64,000 bases of DNA from a virus: positions 1 to 64,000 of IMG/VR virus record IMGVR_UViG_3300028114_000011. One strand, written 5' to 3'. The notes under the pieces are model-generated. The model had not been told where the DNA came from, ran no database searches, and saw nothing but the letters and a program-made list of their open reading frames with translations. How positions within the stretch are numbered: position 1 is the first letter of the stretch; each line of letters starts with the position of its first letter. Below are positions 38,363 to 46,901 of this stretch, in pieces. Both the position numbers and the translations under genes were made by a program.

Positions 38363-39937
38363 TTAAGAAAAACCTATTTTTTGTAAAGGCATAGTTTTAG
38401 GTGAACCGTTAACACTTATACCACTACAGGTTGATGGTGTTATAGTAACATTTGTAATTGAAACTGAATCCAATATATACCCTTCTAATTGACATCCTCT
38501 AAATTCTATAGTTGGTGTGTTAATAAATTGGGTAATTGTTCCGTTTATAAGTCCACCTGAAGATATTGTCGCAGTATAAGTATTTGTGTAAGAACTAAAG
38601 TTTATATAAGATGAAGCACAAGAAGGTCTACTTAATCCTGTTGATGTGACAATTGAATTAACAGGTGAACTAAGTGTTGCACTACCAACAGTTGTTGCGG
38701 TTATTGAATTTGTAATTACAGGAACGTTTGATGCGAATGTTTTACCTGTAAATCCAACGGCAGTATTAATTGTAAAGTTTACAGTTTTACCAGCAGGTAA
38801 TGTAGGACTTACATTAATTTGATAGTACCAAGTTTTTGTTACGGTAGTCCCAACATTCACTTGATTAGCTAAAGGTGTCAAACTTAAATTTAAAACATAA
38901 TTAGTAAATGCACTTTGTGGTGTTAGAGTTACTGATTGTGTTGTAACAGTATTATTGGTATCTTTAATATGAACTGTATAATTTCCAGCAACTAAACCTA
39001 AAAAGACATTTGACGCTTGGTAATTAACCCCATTTATTGAATAAGTGTAAGAAGGGACCCCACCATATCCTGTCACATTTAACACTCCATTACTTGTATT
39101 TGAGCAAGTTGGTTGGGTTGTTACAACAGATAATGTAAGTGGTGGTGTTGTGCAAACTCCTGTACTAACTAATACGGTTCCTTGATAAGTCCCTAACAAT
39201 GACCAATTTCCTGTTGGTGGTGTTGTTGGTTGAAGTAGTGCGGGTACACCAGGATTAGTCCATCCACTTATTTCCCATCTTGTATTTCCTGTGTTGTAGT
39301 ACATTGTTGTTGTTGAACTTGTCCAAGATGGGTATCCATTAATTGTTGAACCGCTTGTGTATGTGGTTAGATATGTGTTGTTTAATGAAGGAGTATATTC
39401 AAAACATAAATTTTGTGGGTAAACCGGTGTAGGTACTGGTGGTGGTAAACAATCTGAACAAGTATCAAATGGCCCTGTAGAAATTACTGCAAAATTATTT
39501 ACATAGGATTGTCCCGTATAAAGTGTTTGACCACTATGTGTCCAACAACCCGTTTGTGTTGTTAAACTATAAACTTTACCATCAACAAACTTAGATGGTA
39601 AATCGGCAACATAATAAACAAAGTTTCCTGAATTTTGACAATCCTCAAATTGTTCCAAATAAAAACTATCATAGTCAACACTACAAGTTGTTCTTCCTGT
39701 AAAATCACCATAATAATCAATAACCGTTGCGGTATAATCACCAGGTAGTAAGTTTGTTATTAAAGAACCTTGAGCTCCGTTGCTCCAAGAAATATTATAT
39801 GGTGGTGTTCCTCCTGTAACATAAAGAGTTATAAGACCATTTGTAGAATCAGGTGTTGACGCATTAATACTATCACAATCTAACCCCAATGGTAGAAGTG
39901 TTATTATATTACAACTATTTCCACTTAAAAGTCCCAT
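38363..39937 (-). CDS. Appendage protein with SprB-like repeats, 524 aa
   Basis: At least two SprB-type repeats: residues about 25-75 (TPDSTNGLITLYVTGGTPPY ... LLPGDYTATVID) and about 275-330 (QPTCSNTSNGVLNVTGYGGV ... AGNYTVHIKD). SprB is the gliding-motility adhesin of Flavobacteria, and such repeats are typical of Bacteroidetes surface proteins. A Thr/Pro-rich centre and a beta-rich C-domain follow. Probably a fibre or receptor-binding component. The gene abuts the next with a 1-nt gap. Confidence 0.8.
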   Translation of the reverse strand: MGLLSGNSCNIITLLPLGLDCDSINASTPDSTNGLITLYVTGGTPPYNISWSNGAQGSLITNLLPGDYTATVIDYYGDFTGRTTCSVDYDSFYLEQFEDCQNSGNFVYYVADLPSKFVDGKVYSLTTQTGCWTHSGQTLYTGQSYVNNFAVISTGPFDTCSDCLPPPVPTPVYPQNLCFEYTPSLNNTYLTTYTSGSTINGYPSWTSSTTTMYYNTGNTRWEISGWTNPGVPALLQPTTPPTGNWSLLGTYQGTVLVSTGVCTTPPLTLSVVTTQPTCSNTSNGVLNVTGYGGVPSYTYSINGVNYQASNVFLGLVAGNYTVHIKDTNNTVTTQSVTLTPQSAFTNYVLNLSLTPLANQVNVGTTVTKTWYYQINVSPTLPAGKTVNFTINTAVGFTGKTFASNVPVITNSITATTVGSATLSSPVNSIVTSTGLSRPSCASSYINFSSYTNTYTATISSGGLINGTITQFINTPTIEFRGCQLEGYILDSVSITNVTITPSTCSGISVNGSPKTMPLQKIGFS

Positions 39938-39938
39938 A

Positions 39939-41513
39939 TTACCAAGTTGCTCCGCTTATTCTTTTCCAACCTGTGTTGTCTTTATAGTAAAAATAACTAT
40001 TGTCCCATCGTAAAGAACCGGGTTCTCCTAATGTGTCTAAACTACTTGTTGGTGTACCTGAATAAGCCAAAACAATGTTTGGAACATATACTGTATTTGA
40101 TAATGTTGCAGTAATACCAGTCCCTCCTAAAATAACTGAACGAAATGTATTTACCGTATTTCCTGAACCACCAATAATTGCAGAATCATAAACTGGAGCT
40201 GAAGGTCCAGAACCCGTGATGGTATTATATTTTCCTCCTAAAATTGTTGAGTTATCCGTATCACCACTCTGAATTAAATTAGAAATACCTCCTAATATCG
40301 CACCTTGTGAATTATTAATTGTAGATTGTTTACTATAAACAAAAGATAATTCCCCGTTATTTATGTTGTCATTTCCCCCCGCAAAAGCTTTGTCTGAGTT
40401 AATTTGATTTGCTACCCCAATAATAAATGAATTATTCCCTTCTATTTTGTTAGAGTCCCCAAAAGAAACTGAACTTGTTCCGACCACATAATTATTATTA
40501 TTAAAAACACAAGAATTGATGCCAAATACGGTGTTGGATTTTCCTTGTGCAAAAGTAGATTTACTTAATGCGTTATTAGTTTCATTTATAGCCATTGAAA
40601 AATCTCCCAAGGCTGCAGCACTGCTACCTTTAGCGTTAGAAATGAATCCACCAACGTTTTGGTTACCATTCCAAGTAGAAACAGGCGCAGTATTTCCAAC
40701 AACCGCAAATGAACTAGTACTTGTTGAAATATCGTACAAATAAATTATTGTTTGACTTCCGTTAAAAGTTGCTCCTGATACTTTTCTATAGGTTTCAGTT
40801 AAAGTATTTGCATATGACACATCATTTATATACACATAATCATCTGAAGTATATTCTGTTGTGATGTCACCATAAGAACTTGAAAGGTAAATAACTCCAG
40901 CAGTCAATCCTGTTGCTAAATATCCTTTGTTTGTACCGGCCAAAGTTCTATAACCTTCAGCGTGTGAATAAGTACCTATTGCAATTGTAGTCTTACCTTC
41001 AGCGTGAGATGCATTTCCAAATGCAAGTGTGTTTTCACCTTCAGCGTGTGAAGTAATTCCTGACGCGATTGTACCTGAACCTTCAGCGTGTGTGTAATTA
41101 CTTAACGCTTGTGTATTATTACCAAACGCAAAAGATAAAGTCCCTTGAGCATCAGAACCTGTGGATTGAACTCTATTATGTACTGTTATTTCGTTTGAAC
41201 AAGCATGAATATTTTCAGTGTAAAAACTTGTAATACAATTTCCCGAACCACCTGTAAATGGTGTTGTAAGACCTGAAACGGTAAAAGTTCCGCCAGTACT
41301 ATTGGTAAAAGTTAATGTACCTCCTGAAGAAACTGCAGTTCCACCTGTTAAATATACATCAGGTGAACCCCCAAATAAAGGTACCAACTGACTTAGTGAT
41401 GCTTTATATGATGAACCACTAGCACTTTGTGATGTATCACCTGTTATTACAATATGTATAAGGTCATTAAGTGAAGCCCCTGTGGCGAATGTCCTTGATG
41501 TTAAAGTTGCCAT
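39939..41513 (-). CDS. Tail fibre with YadA-like head repeats, 524 aa
   Basis: Starts MATLTSRTFATGASLNDLIH, a common phage fibre start. Residues 141-196 hold four 14-residue repeats of the form SHAEGxxTxAxGxx, the trimeric-adhesin (YadA/Hep_Hag) head motif. A second run of GG/NT-rich repeats (about 350-460: AILGGISNLI, TILGGKYNTI, AIIGGSGNTV, VILGGTGITA) looks like a beta-solenoid. The C-terminus (GSLRWDNSYFYYKDNTGWKR) is typical of fibre tips. Probably trimeric. Confidence 0.85.
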   Translation of the reverse strand: MATLTSRTFATGASLNDLIHIVITGDTSQSASGSSYKASLSQLVPLFGGSPDVYLTGGTAVSSGGTLTFTNSTGGTFTVSGLTTPFTGGSGNCITSFYTENIHACSNEITVHNRVQSTGSDAQGTLSFAFGNNTQALSNYTHAEGSGTIASGITSHAEGENTLAFGNASHAEGKTTIAIGTYSHAEGYRTLAGTNKGYLATGLTAGVIYLSSSYGDITTEYTSDDYVYINDVSYANTLTETYRKVSGATFNGSQTIIYLYDISTSTSSFAVVGNTAPVSTWNGNQNVGGFISNAKGSSAAALGDFSMAINETNNALSKSTFAQGKSNTVFGINSCVFNNNNYVVGTSSVSFGDSNKIEGNNSFIIGVANQINSDKAFAGGNDNINNGELSFVYSKQSTINNSQGAILGGISNLIQSGDTDNSTILGGKYNTITGSGPSAPVYDSAIIGGSGNTVNTFRSVILGGTGITATLSNTVYVPNIVLAYSGTPTSSLDTLGEPGSLRWDNSYFYYKDNTGWKRISGATW

Positions 41514-41537
41514 TTTTTATTTTATATATATCATAGT

Positions 41538-41828
41538 TTATTGAAAGTCGTATGGTATTCCGTCTTGGAATTCAAAACATATTAAATTTTCAAATTGTTT
41601 ATATGTGCAAAAACTATCTGAACAGAATTCACATCCATTTGCATCTATTATTTTAATAACATAACTGTTCATTGATTCAAAGGAAACAGGTAAGGTAAAT
41701 GAATATGGTACGGTAGTAATTGTTGCAATATATTGACAAGTACCATATATACCACATTCATCGCAAACCCACACGTCGTATGGACTTGTTCCTGATATAA
41801 TTGTGTTAAGTGTTACTATTGTTGCCAT
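41538..41828 (-). CDS. Small beta-domain virion protein, paralogue A, 96 aa
   Basis: I start at ATG 41828 (MATIVTLNTI), since the frame upstream lies in the stop of the previous gene. The domain has SGTSPYDVWVCDECG then NSYVIKIIDANGCEFC. The same fold pattern recurs at 46401-46688 and 46692-46901, so these are paralogues, each a single Cys-containing beta domain resembling half an SprB repeat. Probably a fibre adaptor or decoration. Confidence 0.75.
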   Translation of the reverse strand: MATIVTLNTIISGTSPYDVWVCDECGIYGTCQYIATITTVPYSFTLPVSFESMNSYVIKIIDANGCEFCSDSFCTYKQFENLICFEFQDGIPYDFQ

Positions 41829-41830
41829 TT

Positions 41831-43441
41831 TTAACAAACTCCATTAACTGTGCAGAACTCAGTGATTACACCACTATTATCAACACTATAAATTTTATTT
41901 CCGTATCTTATATAATCAATCGTCAAAGGATATAATAATGATGAATTACTATAAACTGTAACACCTGTTTGTATTTGATTAATTGAAGGGTGGGTATAGA
42001 ATATTGTTTGAACTCCAAAGTTTGTTAATTGACATCCTGGACAATTAACTGAATATGCACCATTACCTATCCAAGTATTAAATGTACCAACGAGTGGTTC
42101 AACTTGTAAACATTCTGTGCAGTCAACATATGTTGTTGCTGTTGTCGCCGTAAATCTATCTTCATTTACCACAATATAACCTGAAGGTGGAACATAATTT
42201 ATAAAGTATCCTACATAACTATAACAATTTCCGGAATAATCCCTAATTACTTCTCCTGGGTCTAGATTTGTTGGTGGATATGCTGTTTGTGTAATCATAG
42301 ATGTTGTCGTACAAGATGTGAACACAAAGTAAGTACCAGGGGCATATGTTGGTGTAGGTGTCGGCGTAGGTGTAGGTGTCGGAGTTGGTGTCGGAGTTGG
42401 TGTAGGTGTCGGAGTTGGCGCTGGACAAACAGTACATCCTGTGTACGCTGAAACAACAAGTTTAACTGTCGCGTTTGGACTAGCAGTTGTATCTTGTATG
42501 TAAGTTGCACATTTTAATTGGTCGTTAATGACACCCAAGAACGTCTGACCTGTTGTTATTGGTGTTCCTGATATATCTAAAGAACCTGAAACATAATAAG
42601 TGACGTTTTCATTACAATCTCTTAACTCTTTAACTCTAAAACATACAAAGTTTCCATCATCAATTGTAAATGTTACAGTTTCACCCGTTAAATTAATTGT
42701 TGGTGTCGGTGTTGGAGTTGGTGTAGGAGTTGGAGTTGGTGTAGGAGTTGTTCCACTAACTGTAATATCAACGGTAAACCCTGAACATATATCGGGTGTT
42801 GGTGATGGTGTCGGAGTTGGTGTGGGTGTTGGAGTTGGTGTGGGTGTTGGAGTTGGGGTTGGTGATACACATAACACATCAACTTCAAAATCAAATATAT
42901 CACAAACAGGTGTTGGTGTTGGCGTTGGAGTAACACAAGAACCTGCGTAAAATAAATCCGTATATAAATTTGGACAAGTTGATAATGTTGGGTCTTGTCC
43001 AAAGAAATAACAACCTGTTCCAGGTGCTGTACCTAAACACCATTTTGTAGGTCCTTTATAAATGTATCCCGGTTGTGTTCCACCTGTAAAAAACGGTAAA
43101 GTATTATAACTTCCCGCCACAACATAACTACCACTATATGCTGAAAAATTTACATCGTTAATTTGAACACAATACACATTTGAACAACATTCTCCCGTTG
43201 CGCAAAATGATGATGAGCAACCTGATAGTTGTTGGGTGTATATTCCGTTAGGTACAATACTTGTTGCAGTGAATCCTGAAGTGAATGCAGATACTATAGT
43301 ATAACATCCATTAACAACAACACTATCATAAGTGACACTAAAAACTGTTGTAACAGCCGATGTTGCACCGGTCCAATTTGATTGGTCCGTATAATATTGT
43401 AATCCGGGATAACAACAACTTTGTAAGAGTATATTCGCCAT
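41831..43441 (-). CDS. Virion protein with long Pro-Thr repeat tracts, 536 aa
   Basis: Cys-containing beta domains are separated by four Pro-Thr dipeptide tracts (around residues 172-180, 195-217, 233-249 and 345-370); the longest run is about 25 residues. Such tracts are extended and, in other systems, favoured O-glycosylation sites. Two glycosyltransferase genes lie immediately upstream. Probably a stalk-like fibre. The DNA of the tracts is GGTGTx-type low complexity and a likely site of length variation. Confidence 0.8.
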   Translation of the reverse strand: MANILLQSCCYPGLQYYTDQSNWTGATSAVTTVFSVTYDSVVVNGCYTIVSAFTSGFTATSIVPNGIYTQQLSGCSSSFCATGECCSNVYCVQINDVNFSAYSGSYVVAGSYNTLPFFTGGTQPGYIYKGPTKWCLGTAPGTGCYFFGQDPTLSTCPNLYTDLFYAGSCVTPTPTPTPVCDIFDFEVDVLCVSPTPTPTPTPTPTPTPTPTPSPTPDICSGFTVDITVSGTTPTPTPTPTPTPTPTPTINLTGETVTFTIDDGNFVCFRVKELRDCNENVTYYVSGSLDISGTPITTGQTFLGVINDQLKCATYIQDTTASPNATVKLVVSAYTGCTVCPAPTPTPTPTPTPTPTPTPTPTPTPTYAPGTYFVFTSCTTTSMITQTAYPPTNLDPGEVIRDYSGNCYSYVGYFINYVPPSGYIVVNEDRFTATTATTYVDCTECLQVEPLVGTFNTWIGNGAYSVNCPGCQLTNFGVQTIFYTHPSINQIQTGVTVYSNSSLLYPLTIDYIRYGNKIYSVDNSGVITEFCTVNGVC

Positions 43442-43461
43442 TAAAAAATTAACTTTATAAT

Positions 43462-43468
43462 ATAAATA
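43462..43468 (-). promoter_or_regulatory. TATTTAT motif, putative late promoter
   Basis: Minus strand, 20 nt before ATG 43441, inside the 45-nt gap after the glycosyltransferase gene. Confidence 0.4.
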
Positions 43469-43486
43469 AGCTTATGTTTATTTTAT

Positions 43487-44284
43487 TTACAACTCAAGGT
43501 CCGTTTCTTCAGGAAGATAGTTATAAAAGTGTTTATATGCGTGAATAAAAGCAACATCGGGCTGTTCTTCCATAGGTATTGACCAACCACTTTTATCCCA
43601 CCAATTTCCTTTATTTTTTGAATCGTATTCTGCCCAATCATTCCAAACACCACTTGTATAACCAAAAAATTGAAAAAGAAATGAAAGTGTCGCATCACAC
43701 CACTCGATTGGTCTTGAATCCAACTGATATATTTCACCCCAAGGAACCTCGTTTAAATTATTATATATTTCAATAAATTTTTTACGATTGAATATTGCCC
43801 CTCCACACGCACCATAACCTTCTAATGAGCCAATCTCACTCCAATAATGTCGTGATTCGTCTGTTATATTGAATTTGTTTTTCAAATATTTGTAAAGTTC
43901 AGGAGTATACATAGGTCCGTTTGCTCCCGCAATATCAAAAGTCGGTGGTTTTGTTATTTCACATTTACACCAAACATCATCTTCATAATGTATTACCCAA
44001 TCAACGTCTTTTAATGTTGTCACACAAGCATCATAAATTCTTTTTAACCAATCCAAAGGTCCATTTTCACCTAAAAAAACCCTACCCGAATGAGGATTAT
44101 TAATTCCTTGTTGTTCAATCCAAGTATAGTCACAATTAAATTTTTTTGCAACAGGCTCTAATAATTTAGAACCATCTTCATATAACGCAACTGGAATGTT
44201 TGGGTAAATTTTTCTTAACTGTTCTAGCGCTTTATAACAAGCAACAAGTTTATGCCCTGATTGATAAAATGCACCTATTTTCAT
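43487..44284 (-). CDS. Glycosyltransferase, GT-A-like
   Basis: A 265-aa protein. N-terminus MKIGAFYQSGHKLVACYKAL fits a nucleotide-sugar fold; VIHYEDDVWCK (about residues 98-108) carries the acidic metal-binding motif (DxD-like), and GYGACGGAIFNRKKFIEIY near 170 resembles acceptor-side motifs. It overlaps the GlcNAc-transferase-like gene by 4 nt (ATGA). Likely targets: phage fibre proteins or host surface glycans; the context favours fibres. Confidence 0.78.
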   Translation of the reverse strand: MKIGAFYQSGHKLVACYKALEQLRKIYPNIPVALYEDGSKLLEPVAKKFNCDYTWIEQQGINNPHSGRVFLGENGPLDWLKRIYDACVTTLKDVDWVIHYEDDVWCKCEITKPPTFDIAGANGPMYTPELYKYLKNKFNITDESRHYWSEIGSLEGYGACGGAIFNRKKFIEIYNNLNEVPWGEIYQLDSRPIEWCDATLSFLFQFFGYTSGVWNDWAEYDSKNKGNWWDKSGWSIPMEEQPDVAFIHAYKHFYNYLPEETDLEL

Positions 44285-45522
44285 ATTTCACCTGTTATTT
44301 GTTTTATCCACCCATTTTCTTTATGGTGTAACCATATTGACCACGATTTAGCAGAATCATCAACCATAAAGGTTCTCTTAATTTGGACGTAGTCACTTTT
44401 AACACTATAACAAGTTTTTAATTCGTCTTCAGAGGCATCTTCTCTAAATATTTCACCACCAAATTCATCTAAAAATGAAACGGCCCAAAAATCATAATTA
44501 TCTTCAGGTGCTTCAATTCTTGGAACAACTATATTGTATGTGAATTTATTTAGTTTTGTTTCAAACCAATTTGAGTCGTCGTTAATTGGCGGGTCAGTCC
44601 CTTTTAATGTTTCGGGGTGTAATCTTCTTTTTTTAAAATCAATACCAGCATATAACTCATAATCCCTATGAGACCTTACATCACCTAAACCAAATTCCCC
44701 TAAATCAATATTATTATCTTCTTCTTGTAACATATGTCTTAATCTAACCAACCCTTCTGAATTGATTACATGCCATTCTTTTTCAATTAGACCACTTTTT
44801 ACATTTTCTTCATTAAAATCATCCCAATGTTTAGTTCTACCTATTCTTGTATATTCATGCCAAACAACTGTCTTATGGGGGTGGAATAAATCATAACCCA
44901 AAGTATAAGACCTAATAGATAGACTTATTTCATCACCTGCAAAATATATATTTGGGTCGTACTTGTACTCATCACAATGTTTACCTAATGTAAAAAAGAA
45001 ATGACCGCTTACAAATCTTGCAGGTATAGGTTTTTCTAATTTTTGCCAATTTGGTATTTGTTCAGGATAAAAGAAAATTGTTCCATACTCTGAAAACTTT
45101 CTTGCAACACACTTGTATGGTTCTTCGTTTAATAACTTATTAGTTTTTGGTTCATACATACCTGCGTATGCGGTAATTATTGGTTTTTCAACACCAGTTA
45201 ATTTCATCATTTCAATTAATTCTACATCCCAATCTTGTAAAAAACGGTGATGTGAGTCTAATTGCATTGTGTATTCTTCACCCTTCCATAGTTTTTGAAT
45301 AAGACTTCTAGCCCAACATAAACCTTTACTTTTGGTCCAGTGATAGTCCAAAATTGTGAACCTTTCGTCTTTTTGAAACTCTTCTAAGGATTCATTTTCG
45401 TCTCTTTGCCAACAAAGACCGAATGTTAGATTTTCAGGATATTTTGCTTTATTAATACAATCTCTAATTGTTGGTAAGAGTTCGGGGTCGCGATAAGATG
45501 CGATTTGAACAAATATTTTCAT
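44281..45522 (-). CDS. GlcNAc-transferase-like glycosyltransferase (Skp1 GnT / GT60-like)
   Basis: A 413-aa protein whose first 270 residues match the GlcNAc glycosyltransferase family: IFVQIASYRDPELLPTIRDC, LTFGLCWQRDE, MQLDSHHRFLQDWD (D-x-H metal site), FFFTLGKHCDEYKYDP and YFAGDEISLSIRSYT. The eukaryotic founder modifies hydroxyproline on Skp1 in the cytoplasm, so a cytoplasmic protein acceptor is plausible. The C-terminal 130 residues are a separate beta-rich domain. It is flanked by Pro-Thr-rich and Gly-Thr/Ser-rich virion proteins. Confidence 0.85.
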   Translation of the reverse strand: MKIFVQIASYRDPELLPTIRDCINKAKYPENLTFGLCWQRDENESLEEFQKDERFTILDYHWTKSKGLCWARSLIQKLWKGEEYTMQLDSHHRFLQDWDVELIEMMKLTGVEKPIITAYAGMYEPKTNKLLNEEPYKCVARKFSEYGTIFFYPEQIPNWQKLEKPIPARFVSGHFFFTLGKHCDEYKYDPNIYFAGDEISLSIRSYTLGYDLFHPHKTVVWHEYTRIGRTKHWDDFNEENVKSGLIEKEWHVINSEGLVRLRHMLQEEDNNIDLGEFGLGDVRSHRDYELYAGIDFKKRRLHPETLKGTDPPINDDSNWFETKLNKFTYNIVVPRIEAPEDNYDFWAVSFLDEFGGEIFREDASEDELKTCYSVKSDYVQIKRTFMVDDSAKSWSIWLHHKENGWIKQITGEI

Positions 45523-45570
45523 AAAGAAAAATTATCAAATAAAGTATACAAATAAACATTTTTTTAAAAA

Positions 45571-46377
45571 TTAATTCCACACTTGGATATAACCTAAATA
45601 AGATGTAAATGAGTTAGTTGTTCCTCCACTCATTATTAATTGAAAATCTCCTCCCGTAAAACCAGAAACCGTTACGGGGGTCGACGCATCTGAAAGTGCA
45701 TATCTTTTAAAATCACCATTATTGTCACACCATCCAATAGAATAACAACCGATTGCTGTACCACCACTAAAAACAATTTCACCAAATATTTCGGATGGAT
45801 GGTTATTTGCTTGGGCGGTAGACGCACCAAGGATAGTATAACTAATTAATGTGTCTGAACCAAATTTTGTAACCATTTCAATAGTAGGTGAGTTGTCCAA
45901 AGACCCCCATATACCCGTTACCCTAAAATGTATAATTTTTGAAATATAATTAACACTATCAGTAAAAAATTGAGTTGTAAAATTTTTTGAGCCAAAATTT
46001 GTTGCCCCACTAAATAAATCAGCACTTGACCCAACTCCATATGTAATAACATTATTTCTAGTATAAATAGTTCTCATTGCAACTCCACCCAAAATATCTG
46101 TATTCCCACTTATTGAGTTTAGTGATGGTGAAGTACCTGATGTTCCGTTTGTGCCGCTAGTTCCGTTTGTACCTGAAGTACCATTCGTACCACTTGACCC
46201 TGAGGAACCACTAGTCCCACTACTACCTGAAGTTCCAGCAATTGATGCTGTTATCGCACTAAAAGGTACCGCCTCAGTTCTACCACTTGTAATTGGTGTG
46301 TAATTAACAATAACTAATAATGAATTGGCGTATCCTGTGGTTGCTGCCGGTAAGGAGGATATTGGTAAATCTGGCAT
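45571..46377 (-). CDS. Collagen-like (Gly-X-X) fibre protein, 268 aa
   Basis: N-domain MPDLPISSLPAATTGYANSL is a common fibre/adaptor start. About residues 48-83 are uninterrupted Gly-X-X triplets made of GTS, GSS and GTN (about twelve), collagen-like in spacing but without proline. A beta-rich tip domain follows, ending YIQVWN. The Ser/Thr-only triplets could be glycosylated. It is likely trimeric. Two TATTTAT copies lie upstream. Confidence 0.82.
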   Translation of the reverse strand: MPDLPISSLPAATTGYANSLLVIVNYTPITSGRTEAVPFSAITASIAGTSGSSGTSGSSGSSGTNGTSGTNGTSGTNGTSGTSPSLNSISGNTDILGGVAMRTIYTRNNVITYGVGSSADLFSGATNFGSKNFTTQFFTDSVNYISKIIHFRVTGIWGSLDNSPTIEMVTKFGSDTLISYTILGASTAQANNHPSEIFGEIVFSGGTAIGCYSIGWCDNNGDFKRYALSDASTPVTVSGFTGGDFQLIMSGGTTNSFTSYLGYIQVWN

Positions 46378-46385
46378 AGGTTTTT

Positions 46386-46396
46386 ATAAATAAATA
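46386..46396 (-). promoter_or_regulatory. Two overlapping TATTTAT motifs
   Basis: Minus strand, at 46386-46392 and 46390-46396, the nearer 8 nt before ATG 46377. Confidence 0.45.
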
Positions 46397-46400
46397 TTTG

Positions 46401-46688
46401 TTATGTTATTTTGATTCTAAATCCATCTTCTTGTAATATATAAAAACCATCTTCTTGTAATAAATAACTTCCACAATCAATTTGTATTTCTCTTATACAC
46501 CCATCCGCAGTTATAACTTTAATATAAACAATGTCTTCATTTGGAAAAAAAACTGATGAATCTATTACGACATTTGGTGGGATAGAAGTGACCCCTGATA
46601 CATAAAAACAAGATACGTTTGTTGGGTCACATATATAAACATCATATGGACTTGTGCCACTTGTTACTCCAGTAATTTCTATTATCAT
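46401..46688 (-). CDS. Small beta-domain virion protein, paralogue B, 95 aa
   Basis: Same domain as 41538-41828: VTSGTSPYDVYICDPTNVSC then VYIKVITADGC. It ends with a near-perfect repeat (YLLQEDGFYILQEDGFRIKI) whose units are 8 residues. It lies 3 nt downstream of paralogue C. Confidence 0.75.
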   Translation of the reverse strand: MIIEITGVTSGTSPYDVYICDPTNVSCFYVSGVTSIPPNVVIDSSVFFPNEDIVYIKVITADGCIREIQIDCGSYLLQEDGFYILQEDGFRIKIT

Positions 46689-46691
46689 AAT

Positions 46692-46901
46692 TTAACAATT
46701 TACTTCTTGAAATGTTTCACAACCGTTATCATCAATAGCCTTTATAACTAATGAACTCGCACCACTGTAATATGCACTTAAAACATAAGTACCAAGTGAA
46801 GTACCAAGAAGTGAGCAGTTGTTACCATTTTGGTCACAAACATAATAATCAATTGGAGGCGTTCCTCCTGTTAAACCCGTTATGTCTATAGAATAAGGCA
46901 T
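46692..46901 (-). CDS. Small beta-domain virion protein, paralogue C, 69 aa
   Basis: Minimal version of the domain: ITGLTGGTPPIDYYVCDQNG then SLVIKAIDDNGCETFQEVNC. It directly abuts the 768-aa adhesin-like gene and may be a split-off or spare repeat unit of it. Confidence 0.75.
   Translation of the reverse strand: MPYSIDITGLTGGTPPIDYYVCDQNGNNCSLLGTSLGTYVLSAYYSGASSLVIKAIDDNGCETFQEVNC

Noticed and set aside
42345-42930. CRISPR array in the regularly repetitive DNA
   Set aside because: The repeats are in-frame GGTGTx units coding Pro-Thr dipeptides with no spacers.
42600-42950. A 116-aa plus-strand Gly-Val repeat protein
   Set aside because: It is the antisense shadow of the Pro-Thr tracts of the minus-strand virion gene.
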